DNA from: RBG-16-66-20 sp052386675
GTDB lineage: Bacteria > Pseudomonadota > Gammaproteobacteria > Burkholderiales > SG8-39
Reading direction: 5' to 3'
Length of the DNA stretch: 64,000 nucleotides
Assembly (NCBI GenBank): GCA_052386675.1
Contig: JBQTJX010000019.1
Location: 1 to 64,000 of the forward strand
The position numbers and the translations under genes were made by a program. Position 1 is the stretch's first letter; each line of letters starts with the position of its first letter. The notes beneath the pieces are model-generated. The model was not told the origin of the DNA. It worked only from the letters and a program-made list of their open reading frames with translations, and did no database searches. Shown piece after piece: positions 41,255-48,745 of this stretch.

Positions 41255-41847
41255 ACGACGACCAGGGCAACTACCAGCCGCTGTCCTACTTCCAGCTGAT
41301 GGAAATCAGCCTGCGCGAGCTGCTGGTCGAAAAAGGCATCGTCACCGACGCGCAGGTGGACGCGACAGCCGAGGACATGCGCTCGCGTGGCCCGGCCCGC
41401 GGCGCGAAGGTGGTGGCGCGCGCCTGGCTGGACGACGGCTATCGCCGACGCCTGCTGGAGAACGGCACCAGGGCCTGCGAGGAACTGGGGCTGGACGTCC
41501 CGGCCCTGAAGCTCGTGGTGGTGGAGAACACGCCCGACACCCACAACCTGGTGGTGTGCACGCTGTGCTCCTGCTATCCGCGCATGCTGCTGGGCATCCC
41601 GCCGGACTGGTACAAGTCGCGCGCCTACCGCTCGCGCGCGGTGAGCGAGCCGCGCTCGGTGCTGGAGGAGTTCGGGCTGAAACTGCCGGAATCCGTCCGC
41701 GTCAGGGTGCACGACTCCACCGCCGACATGCGCTACCTCGTCCTGCCGATGCGGCCGACCGGCACCGGAGGCTGGAGCGAGGAGCGCCTCGCAGGCATCG
41801 TGACGCGCGACAGCATGATCGGCGTTGCGACGCCCCGGGCGATCTGA
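41251..41847 (+). CDS. Nitrile hydratase alpha / thiocyanate hydrolase gamma-like catalytic subunit
   Basis: 198 residues. The metal-binding motif VCTLCSCYPRMLLGIPPDWYKSRAYRSRAV has the Cys-Thr-Leu-Cys-Ser-Cys claw with Thr, the pattern of cobalt-type enzymes (iron types have Ser there). The ending GTGGWSEERLAGIVTRDSMIGV is standard for alpha subunits. It would hydrate nitriles to amides or hydrolyse thiocyanate. Three-gene architecture and order (beta-N, beta-C, alpha) recall thiocyanate hydrolase and toyocamycin-type nitrile hydratase; the substrate is not decidable from sequence alone. Confidence 0.9.
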   Translation: MNDDQGNYQPLSYFQLMEISLRELLVEKGIVTDAQVDATAEDMRSRGPARGAKVVARAWLDDGYRRRLLENGTRACEELGLDVPALKLVVVENTPDTHNLVVCTLCSCYPRMLLGIPPDWYKSRAYRSRAVSEPRSVLEEFGLKLPESVRVRVHDSTADMRYLVLPMRPTGTGGWSEERLAGIVTRDSMIGVATPRAI

Positions 41848-41913
41848 CCGCGTGCCCAACGTAGCGCCGAAGTTGTCCTGAAAAAGCTCCTCAAGACCCT
41901 GCGCCTCGCGCCC

Positions 41914-42579
41914 ATGGGCGACGCGGCGGTGTACGCCGAATTCGGCGATGTCATCGATCTGGAGACTAACCAGTCCCTGCAGGCGCTCGCCGCGGCCCTG
42001 CGCGCGCAGAAGCTGCCGTGGATCCGCGACATCGTTCCGGCGCTGTGCGGCATCGCGCTGCATTTCGATCCCTACCACCCGGAGCTGCCGGTCGCGATCC
42101 TGGAACGTTGCGAGGCGCTGCTGGTGGAGTGCTTCAAGTCGGCCGGCAAGTTCGTGGATTCGGGACGCACCGTGGAGGTTCCAGTCTGCTACGCCACCGA
42201 GTTCGGCCTCGATCTGGCGGAACTGGCCGCCAAGCTGTCCCTGTCGCAGGCGGAGATCGCAAAGCGCCACGCGAACACGGTCCATCGCGTGCTGATGGTG
42301 GGCTTCTCGCCCGGGCAACCCTATATTGGCGGCCTTGATCCCAAGCTGTCGGTGCCGCGTCGCGCTACCCCGCGCACGCGCATGCCTGCGGGGTCGGTGG
42401 CCATCGCCAACTCGCAGACCGCGGTCTACCCGTACGAGACACCCGGTGGCTGGAGCATCATCGGCCGCACGCCGCTCACGGTGTTCGATCCCGCGCGCGA
42501 GCCGCCGAGCCTGTTCGCCCCCGGGGACAAGGTGCGCTTCACGCCGATCTCCCTGTCCGAATTCGAGCGGCTGAAATAA
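41914..42579 (+). CDS. pxpB: 5-oxoprolinase subunit PxpB (KipI family)
   Basis: 221 residues from the first ATG. MGDAAVYAEFGDVIDLETNQSLQALAAAL and GFSPGQPYIGGLDPKLSVPRRATPRTRMPAGSVAIANSQTAVYPYETPGGW are the KipI signatures. The frame upstream codes LKTLRLAP, matching the family's first strand before the P-x-GD turn, so translation probably begins earlier at a non-ATG codon (CTG at 41878 or 41899). With PxpC and PxpA it forms the bacterial ATP-dependent 5-oxoproline (pyroglutamate) hydrolase. Confidence 0.92.
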   Translation: MGDAAVYAEFGDVIDLETNQSLQALAAALRAQKLPWIRDIVPALCGIALHFDPYHPELPVAILERCEALLVECFKSAGKFVDSGRTVEVPVCYATEFGLDLAELAAKLSLSQAEIAKRHANTVHRVLMVGFSPGQPYIGGLDPKLSVPRRATPRTRMPAGSVAIANSQTAVYPYETPGGWSIIGRTPLTVFDPAREPPSLFAPGDKVRFTPISLSEFERLK

Positions 42580-42586
42580 GTCGCGC

Positions 42587-43594
42587 ATGAGCATCCTTGT
42601 CAACAAGCCCGGCCTGCTAACCACTGTCCAGGACGGCGGCCGCCATGGCCTGCAGCACATCGGCGTGGTGCCCTGCGGCGCGATGGACGGCATCGCGCTG
42701 GAGTTCGCCAATGCGCTGGTGGGCAATGCGCCGGCGGATGCCGCCCTCGAAGTCACGGTGCTTGGGCCGGACCTGCTGTTCGAGGAGGAAGCCCTGGTCG
42801 CGCTTTGCGGCGCGGAGTTCGACGCGCGCCTGAACGGCGCCACGCTGCCGCTGGACCGCCCGGTGCACGCCGGCAAGGGCGACCGGCTGCAGGTGGTGCG
42901 CGCGGTCAGCGGCAGCCGGGCCTACCTTGCGGTCGCGGGCGGCATCGCCACCGCGCCGGTGCTGGGCAGCCGCAGCACCTACATGCCGGCGCGCTTCGGC
43001 GGGCTGGAGGGCCGCGCCCTGCGCATCGGCGACCGCCTGCCGCTGGCGAAGGACGCGGCGCGCCTCGCGGCGGCCCGCTATGCCCGGCTGCAGTCGAAGA
43101 AGGTGTTCGACGGCGCGGTGCGCAGCGTCGCCTGGTCGGTGCCGGCGCTGACGCGGCCCGAGCGCGAGCCCATCGTGGTGCACGCCATGGAAGGCCGCCA
43201 CCACGACCTGTTCGACGCGGCCTCGCAGCGCGCCTTCTTCGAGGCCACGTGGCGGGTGTCGCCGGACTCCAATCGCATGGGCTTCCGCCTCACGGGGCCG
43301 GCGCTCGCGCGATCGCGCGCGGCCGAGATAAACTCGGAACCGGCCTGCTTGGGGACGGTGCAGGTGCCCTCGGGCGGCCAGCCGATCGCGCTCATGGCGG
43401 ACCACCAGACCACTGGCGGCTACCCCAAGATCGCGGAGATCGCGGCCGCCGACGTGCCGCGCCTCGCGCAGCTGGCCCCGGGCGGCAGCGTGCGCTTTGC
43501 GCGCTGCACGCTGGAGCAGGCGGGCGAGTTGCGCCGCGTGCTGCGGCGGCGGGTGGATTCGGCGTTGCGCGCACTCAACTGGACATTCCGATGA
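42587..43594 (+). CDS. pxpC: 5-oxoprolinase subunit PxpC (KipA, biotin-dependent carboxyltransferase fold)
   Basis: 335 residues. N-terminus ILVNKPGLLTTVQDGGRHGLQHIGVVPCGAMD and the sections GSRAYLAVAGGI, SNRMGFRLTGPAL and DHQTTGGYPKI are the KipA/PxpC landmarks. It acts with PxpB on phosphorylated 5-oxoproline from PxpA, releasing glutamate. It lies seven bases after pxpB and overlaps pxpA (ATGA). Confidence 0.94.
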   Translation: MSILVNKPGLLTTVQDGGRHGLQHIGVVPCGAMDGIALEFANALVGNAPADAALEVTVLGPDLLFEEEALVALCGAEFDARLNGATLPLDRPVHAGKGDRLQVVRAVSGSRAYLAVAGGIATAPVLGSRSTYMPARFGGLEGRALRIGDRLPLAKDAARLAAARYARLQSKKVFDGAVRSVAWSVPALTRPEREPIVVHAMEGRHHDLFDAASQRAFFEATWRVSPDSNRMGFRLTGPALARSRAAEINSEPACLGTVQVPSGGQPIALMADHQTTGGYPKIAEIAAADVPRLAQLAPGGSVRFARCTLEQAGELRRVLRRRVDSALRALNWTFR

Positions 43595-44361
43595 ACACGA
43601 CGATGACCAAGACAATCGACATCAACTGCGACATGGGCGAGAGCTATGGCGCCTGGAAGATGGGGGCCGACGCCGAGGTGATGCCGCACATCAGCTCCGC
43701 GAACATCGCCGCGGGCTTCCATGCGGGCGACCCGGCCACCATCCGCAGGACCGTGCGCCTCGCGGTGGACCACGGCGTGGCCGTGGGCGCGCATCCGTCG
43801 CTGCCGGACATCATGGGCTTCGGCCGGCGCGCGATGAAAATCTCGCCGCAGGAACTCTATGACCTCGTCATCTACCAGGCCGGCGCGGTGGAGGCCTTCG
43901 CGCGCGCCGCGGGCGCGAAGCTGCACCACGTGAAATGCCACGGCGCGCTCTACAACATGGCGGCCAACGACGAGGCGCTGTCCGACGCGATGGCGCGCGC
44001 GGCGAAGGACCTGGGCGGCGGCATCATCCTGTATGGCCTGGCCAGCAGCACCATGCTGGCCTGCGCGCGCAAGCACGGCGTGGCGGCGGTGGGCGAGGGT
44101 TTCGCCGACCGCGGCTATTCGGACGATGGCACGCTCGCGCCGCGCGGGCAGGCGGGCGGCATGATCGAGGAGGAAGCGAAGTCGGTGGCGCAGGCCCTGG
44201 GCATGATCGAGCAGGGCATCGTCACCAGCCTGTCGGGCAAGCGCGTGCCGGTTGAAGTGGGCACGCTGTGCCTGCACGGTGACCAGCCCGGAGCGGCGGC
44301 CTTCGCGCGGGCGCTGCGGCGTGAGTTCGCGGCGCGCGGGATCGCGGTCGCGGCGCCCTAG
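43591..44361 (+). CDS. pxpA: 5-oxoprolinase subunit PxpA (LamB/YcsF family)
   Basis: 256 residues. IDINCDMGESYGAWKMGADAEVMPHISSANIAAGFHAGDPATI and LHHVKCHGALYNM are hallmark LamB/YcsF motifs. Later FADRGYSDDGTLAPRG and VEVGTLCLHGDQPGA complete the family. PxpA phosphorylates 5-oxoproline with ATP. It is the last gene of the plus-strand run; its stop overlaps that of the convergent cyclase (shared CTAG). Confidence 0.94.
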   Translation: MNTTMTKTIDINCDMGESYGAWKMGADAEVMPHISSANIAAGFHAGDPATIRRTVRLAVDHGVAVGAHPSLPDIMGFGRRAMKISPQELYDLVIYQAGAVEAFARAAGAKLHHVKCHGALYNMAANDEALSDAMARAAKDLGGGIILYGLASSTMLACARKHGVAAVGEGFADRGYSDDGTLAPRGQAGGMIEEEAKSVAQALGMIEQGIVTSLSGKRVPVEVGTLCLHGDQPGAAAFARALRREFAARGIAVAAP

Positions 44362-45248
44362 TCCACCCGGTAGTGCAGCAGGTCCAGCTGGCCGTCCACG
44401 GCCATGTGGCCGAAGGAAATGACCCCGCTGCCGGTGAGCACGTGGTTGTCGTGGCGCACCAGGGTTTCCTTGCCGTTCGCGTCGGTCACCCAGGAGCCGT
44501 TGGTGCTCTGGTCGGTGAAGGAAAACCGGTGGTTGCGGTAGTCGATGCGCGCGTGCAGGCGCGAGATCAGGTCGCCCTTGAGGACGAAGTCGCTCTGCTC
44601 GGCGCGGCCGACGGTGACCGACGGGTGGGTCTCATCCACCTCGACCTCGTGGGTGCCCATGCGCAGCACCATGCGGCCGGGGGCGCCCATGGCGGGCAGC
44701 GTCCAGGCCTTGCCCGCGATGCGCGTGGATTCGGCTTCCTGCCACACCAGTTCGAAGATATCCACTTGCGACTGCTTGCCGCGCACCGCGGCGCGGTCGA
44801 TCTGGCGCGCCGACTTGAGCCACTTCGGCGACAGCGCGGCCACGGTCGCGCCGGTGGTGACCACCTGGTCGCGCTTGGACAGGTTGACCATGCGCGCGGC
44901 GAGGTTCACCGCGTCGCCGAAGATGTCATTGCCCTCGATGACCACCGGACCGTAGTGGAAGCCGACGTGGATGGCGATGTTGAAGCCGCCCTCGGAAATG
45001 GCCGCCCGCGCCACCGCTTCCTGCATCTCCAGCGCGGCCGCCGCGGCCTGGTCCGCGCCCGGGAAGCGGCACATGACTTCGTCGCCGATGGTCTTGATGA
45101 GCGCGCCGCCGTGCTTCTGCGCGGTCTGCGTCATCAGCTCGATGCAACGCGAGATGAGCTGGCGCGCCTTGGCGTCGCCAAGCGTCTCGTAGATCCTGGT
45201 GCTGCCGCAGACATCCGCGAACAGGATGCCCAGCATCGCGGCGGTCAT
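44358..45248 (-). CDS. Class III adenylate/guanylate cyclase with C-terminal FHA domain
   Basis: 296 residues. The cyclase domain (about 1-170) has FADVCGST (first metal Asp), IKTIGDEVMCRFPG (substrate Lys and second Asp) and FGDAVNLAARMVNLS (Asp, transition-state Asn and Arg), so it looks active. An FHA domain (about 200-290) with VTVGRAEQSDFVLKGDLISRLHARI binds phosphothreonine peptides. It lacks membrane segments. Start overlaps the stop of the MscS-type channel gene (ATGA). The channel carries a cyclic-nucleotide-binding domain, so enzyme and receptor are coupled in one message. Confidence 0.92.
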   Translation of the reverse strand: MTAAMLGILFADVCGSTRIYETLGDAKARQLISRCIELMTQTAQKHGGALIKTIGDEVMCRFPGADQAAAAALEMQEAVARAAISEGGFNIAIHVGFHYGPVVIEGNDIFGDAVNLAARMVNLSKRDQVVTTGATVAALSPKWLKSARQIDRAAVRGKQSQVDIFELVWQEAESTRIAGKAWTLPAMGAPGRMVLRMGTHEVEVDETHPSVTVGRAEQSDFVLKGDLISRLHARIDYRNHRFSFTDQSTNGSWVTDANGKETLVRHDNHVLTGSGVISFGHMAVDGQLDLLHYRVD

Positions 45249-46819
45249 GTTGCCCCCCTGGTACCCGATGCAAGTCCGAAAAACGACTGGATGCGGGCGA
45301 GCAGGGTGTCTGCGTGTGCGCGCGCGCTGGCCGCCGCGTCCGCCTGCGCCTGCTCCACGGCCTGCGCGAGGCCGGTGGCGCGCGCCGACAGGACCTGCGC
45401 CAGCGCCCCGGCGATCGCCGGCCGCGCGCGCAGGACCTGCTCGAAGCCGGTCTTGTCCAGCCGGTAGCAGTGGACGTCGGTCCGGGCGCTGACCGTGGCG
45501 TGCCGCGGCTCGCCGGTCATCATGCCCATCTCGCCGAACACGTTGGGCGGCGCCAGCACCGCGACCCCGCGGCGCGGGGCGTCCGCGGCCTCGACCCAGA
45601 CCTCGGCTTCGCCGCGGGTGAGGATGTACAGCCAGTGGGCCACCGCGCCCTGGCGGGTGATGACGTCGCCGGCGGCGAAGGGCGCCGGCACCAGGTGCCG
45701 GGACAGCGTGTGAAGCTCGTCATCGGACAGGGTCGAGAACAGGTCCACGGCGCGCAGGGCAGTGACGCGCGACGCGGTCTCGCGCTCGGCGCGCGCAGCT
45801 TCGCGCCGGGGCGTCTCGCGCACGTCGTGGATGACATGGGTCGGCAGGCAGATGGTGATGCCGGCCCGCCTGAGCGCGGCGAGGACGTGCACCCGGACCG
45901 CGCTGTCGGTGCCGTCGTCGTGCTGCGGATCGGCGAGCCAGTAGCGCAGCGCGTAGCGGCAGCAACCGTGCTCGAAATCCATCAGCACGCAATCGGGCGC
46001 GGGCGCGCGCGCCACGTTCGGAACTTCCGCGGCCGCCAGCGCCTGTTCCGCGGCGCGGATGACCTCGCCGGTGGGCACCTCGAGGTCCACGTCGAACCAG
46101 ATCCAGCGCCGCCAGCGCACCTCGCGCCGGTCGGGATTGCCGAGCACCGTGAAGCGTGATTTCATGAGCGCGCTGTTGGGCACGATCACCAGCTCGCCAT
46201 TGCGGGTGCGGATGGTGGTATGGCGCCAGTGGATGTCGGTGACGCGCCCGCTAAGGTCGTCGATCCGGATCCAGTCACCGACGGCCAGCGAGCGGTCTAG
46301 TTCCAGGAACAGGCCGCCCAGCACGTTGCCCAGCGTGTCCTGCATGGCGAATGCGGCCACCGCGGTGATGACCGCCGAAGTGGTGACCAGGCTCGCCAGG
46401 TCCATGCCGGCGAGGCGCAGGCGCAGCATGCCCCAGGCGACATAGGCGAGCAGCAGCGCGACTTCCTCGACAATGCGCGGGGCGGCGAAGCCCGTCGCGG
46501 GCAGTGCGGCGCGGAACAACGCCAGGCCGCCCAGGCGGATCAGCGCAAGGCCGGTGGCGACGATGGCCGCGCCCCGCACCAGCGTGCCGGAGCGCGCCGC
46601 GCCCGCGGTCTCGAGCATCGCGCCCGCCAGCTCCGCCAGCACGCACAGCGCGAGGAACAGCACGGTGTTGCGCAGCGCGCGCCGGCCGTCTCGCAGGCCG
46701 CGCCAGAGCGCGAGCGCGACCAGGGCCGCGCCCAGGAGCAGCCAGGGCAGTTCGTCGCGCCAGAACAGGCGCCAGGCGGCGTCGGCGAAGCCCTGCAGAT
46801 CGGGTGCGGACGGATTCAC
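45245..46819 (-). CDS. MscS-type channel with C-terminal cyclic-nucleotide-binding domain
   Basis: 524 residues from a GTG with GGAAGAG eight bases upstream. About five membrane helices (to residue 170), the last being the pore helix TTSAVITAVAAFAMQDTLGNVLGGLFLELDRSLAVGDWIRI. The MscS beta domain follows (GRVTDIHWRHTTIRTRNGELVIVPNSALM). Residues about 370-490 are a cNMP-binding domain with phosphate-binding cassette NVFGEMGMMTGEPRHATVSAR. This is the architecture of bacterial cyclic-nucleotide-gated MscS channels, which open to ligand rather than tension. Confidence 0.92.
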   Translation of the reverse strand: MNPSAPDLQGFADAAWRLFWRDELPWLLLGAALVALALWRGLRDGRRALRNTVLFLALCVLAELAGAMLETAGAARSGTLVRGAAIVATGLALIRLGGLALFRAALPATGFAAPRIVEEVALLLAYVAWGMLRLRLAGMDLASLVTTSAVITAVAAFAMQDTLGNVLGGLFLELDRSLAVGDWIRIDDLSGRVTDIHWRHTTIRTRNGELVIVPNSALMKSRFTVLGNPDRREVRWRRWIWFDVDLEVPTGEVIRAAEQALAAAEVPNVARAPAPDCVLMDFEHGCCRYALRYWLADPQHDDGTDSAVRVHVLAALRRAGITICLPTHVIHDVRETPRREAARAERETASRVTALRAVDLFSTLSDDELHTLSRHLVPAPFAAGDVITRQGAVAHWLYILTRGEAEVWVEAADAPRRGVAVLAPPNVFGEMGMMTGEPRHATVSARTDVHCYRLDKTGFEQVLRARPAIAGALAQVLSARATGLAQAVEQAQADAAASARAHADTLLARIQSFFGLASGTRGAT

Positions 46820-46839
46820 ATTTTCGCTCTTCCATTCCG

Positions 46840-46880
46840 CTTATAAGGGGCAGGGCGCGCGCGGGCTTGACCTGCGTCAA
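46840..46880 (-). promoter_or_regulatory. FNR-type box and predicted promoter of the channel/cyclase operon
   Basis: TTGAC-CTGC-GTCAA at 46867-46880 is a perfect FNR/ANR half-site pair. On the minus strand TATAAG (46845-46840) is a good -10, placing +1 near 46833 and the box centre near -40.5, the class II activator position. On the plus strand the same box would overlap the promoter of the old yellow enzyme gene. Confidence 0.5.
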
Positions 46881-46886
46881 ATCGCT

Positions 46887-46892
46887 TAAAAT
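46887..46892 (+). promoter_or_regulatory. Predicted -10 of the old yellow enzyme gene
   Basis: TAAAAT ends seven bases before the A of the ATG at 46899, again compatible with a leaderless message. The FNR-type box lies immediately upstream where a -35 would be. Confidence 0.35.
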
Positions 46893-46898
46893 CGACCG

Positions 46899-48044
46899 AT
46901 GAAACCAAACCTTTTTTCACCCCTCGACATCGGCGGCGTGACGCTGCCCAACCGCGTCGCGGTGGCGCCGATGTGCCAGTACTCCGCCGATGACGGCAGC
47001 ATGACCGACTGGCACCTGATGCACCTGGGCAGCCTGGCCGCCTCGGGCGTCGGCCTTCAGATGGTGGAGGCGACCGGCGTGACCAGGGAAGGACGGATTT
47101 CCCACGGCTGCACCGGCCTGTACAGCGACAGCAACGAAGCCGCGATGAAGCGCGTGGTGGATTTCTGCCGCCGCCTCACGCGATCGCCCATCGGCGTGCA
47201 GCTCGCGCACGCCGGGCGCAAGGGCTCGTGCCGCCCGCCGTGGACCGGTGGCCGTGCCCTGGGCGCCGACGAATCGCCCTGGCCGACCGTTTCGGCTTCC
47301 GCGCTGGCATTCGACAAGGACTGGCACGCGCCTCGCGAGCTGAGCATCGCGGAACTGCGCGGACTTGTGGACGCGTTCGTCGCCGCCGCGGCGCGCGCCC
47401 GGCGCGCCGGTTTCGAAGTGATCGAGCTGCATTCGGCTCACGGCTACCTGCTGCACCAGTTCCTGTCGCCGATCGCCAACCGGCGCACCGACGCCTATGG
47501 CGGCAGCCTGGAGAACCGCATGCGCTTCCCGCTGGAGGTGGCGCGCGCGCTGCGCGAGGCCTGGCCGCGCGAGCTGGCGCTGGGCGCCCGCATCACCGGC
47601 AGCGACTGGGCCGAGGGCGGCTTCGAGATCGCAGAGACCATCGCCTATGCGAAGGAACTCAAGGCGATCGGGCTCGACTTCCTCTGCATCACCTCCGGTG
47701 GCGTCGCCGCGAACCAGCGCATCAAGGTCGTGCCGGGCTACCAGGTTCCTTTCGCCGCCGCGGTGAAGAAGGCGGTGCCGGGCATCCCGGTACGGGCCGT
47801 GGGCATGATCGCGGACGCGCAGCAGGCCGAGGACATCCTGGTTGCGGGGCAGGCCGACTGGATCGCCATCGCGCGCGGCCTGCTCGATGACCCGCGCTGG
47901 GTCTGGCACGCCGCCGAGCGCTTCGGCGTGAAGCTGGACTACCCGCCGCAGTACGCGCGCAGCCATCCGGCGGTCTGGCCGGGGTCGCGGATTGCGCGGC
48001 CCGCGGAGGAGAAGGCGGGCGAGCGGACCGGGGTGGCGGCATGA
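46899..48044 (+). CDS. NADH:flavin oxidoreductase / old yellow enzyme (YqjM/XenA class)
   Basis: 381 residues of the FMN TIM barrel. LPNRVAVAPMCQYSADDG has the Cys of thermophilic-like/YqjM-class enzymes near the flavin. GVQLAHAGRKGS holds the substrate-binding His and IELHSAHGYLLHQFLSPIANRRTDAYGGSLENRMRFPLE the core strand. It reduces activated C=C bonds with NAD(P)H. Its stop overlaps a flavin reductase-like gene, so a shared flavin-linked pathway is likely. Confidence 0.92.
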   Translation: MKPNLFSPLDIGGVTLPNRVAVAPMCQYSADDGSMTDWHLMHLGSLAASGVGLQMVEATGVTREGRISHGCTGLYSDSNEAAMKRVVDFCRRLTRSPIGVQLAHAGRKGSCRPPWTGGRALGADESPWPTVSASALAFDKDWHAPRELSIAELRGLVDAFVAAAARARRAGFEVIELHSAHGYLLHQFLSPIANRRTDAYGGSLENRMRFPLEVARALREAWPRELALGARITGSDWAEGGFEIAETIAYAKELKAIGLDFLCITSGGVAANQRIKVVPGYQVPFAAAVKKAVPGIPVRAVGMIADAQQAEDILVAGQADWIAIARGLLDDPRWVWHAAERFGVKLDYPPQYARSHPAVWPGSRIARPAEEKAGERTGVAA

Positions 48045-48700
48045 CCTTCTTCGAACCGGAAAGCCGCGACCGGAACCTGTTCCCCTGGGACCCGTTCAAG
48101 GGCGTGGTCGTGCCCCGCCCGATCGGCTGGATCTCCTCGATGGACAAGGCCGGACGCGTGAACCTGGCGCCCTACAGCTTCTTCAACGGCGTGCTGAGCC
48201 GGCCGCGCATCGTCAGCTTCTGCAGCGAGAATGAGAAGGACGCTGCGGCCTTCGCCATTGAATCGGGCGAGTTCGCCTGGAGCATGGCCACCTGGGACCT
48301 GCGCGAGCAGATGAACCGGACCTCCGAGGGTCTGCCCCGCGGCGAGAGCGAATTCGCGCACGCTGGCCTTGCCACCGCGCCCTGCCGCCTGGTCCGGCCG
48401 CCGCGCGTTGCCGCCTCGCCGGCTGCCATGGAATGCCGGGTGACGCAGGTGGTGCGCGTATTGGACGCCGAGGGCCGGGATACCGGGGGCGTGGTGGTCT
48501 ACGGCCAGGTCGTCGGGATGCACATCGACGAGCGCTTCATGAAGAACGGCCGCTTCGATCTTGCGGCGGTCCGGCCCATTGCCCGCTGCGGCTACGACGA
48601 GTACACGGTGATCGAGCGGGTATTCGCGATGGAGCGGCCCGCCAGCGGAGGCAATCCCCATGGCGGCGGGGACGCACAGGGCAAGCCGGCGGGTGGCTGA
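48041..48700 (+). CDS. Flavin reductase family protein (FMN-binding split barrel)
   Basis: 219 residues. PFKGVVVPRPIGWISSMDKAGRVNLAPYSFFNGVLSRPRIVSFC is the N-terminal signature of the DIM6/NTAB flavoprotein group, with later GEFAWSMATWDLREQMN. Members bind FMN and can serve as reductase partners of oxygenases or act alone. The old yellow enzyme gene overlaps it upstream (ATGA). It is convergent with the Rieske oxygenase gene across a 22-bp palindrome. Confidence 0.9.
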   Translation: MTFFEPESRDRNLFPWDPFKGVVVPRPIGWISSMDKAGRVNLAPYSFFNGVLSRPRIVSFCSENEKDAAAFAIESGEFAWSMATWDLREQMNRTSEGLPRGESEFAHAGLATAPCRLVRPPRVAASPAAMECRVTQVVRVLDAEGRDTGGVVVYGQVVGMHIDERFMKNGRFDLAAVRPIARCGYDEYTVIERVFAMERPASGGNPHGGGDAQGKPAGG

Positions 48701-48716
48701 GGCGCAGGCGCCGTCA

Positions 48717-48738
48717 AATGTGCACGATCGTGCACATT
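48717..48738. terminator. 22-bp perfect palindrome between convergent genes
   Basis: Half-site AATGTGCACGA followed by its reverse complement, in the 45-base gap between the flavin reductase and Rieske oxygenase stops. It shares the layout ATGT-N3-CGATCG-N3-ACAT with the palindromes at 18821 and 24530. As it lies downstream of both genes a bidirectional hairpin terminator is the simplest reading, though no T run is present. Confidence 0.45.
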
Positions 48739-48745
48739 CGGGAGG

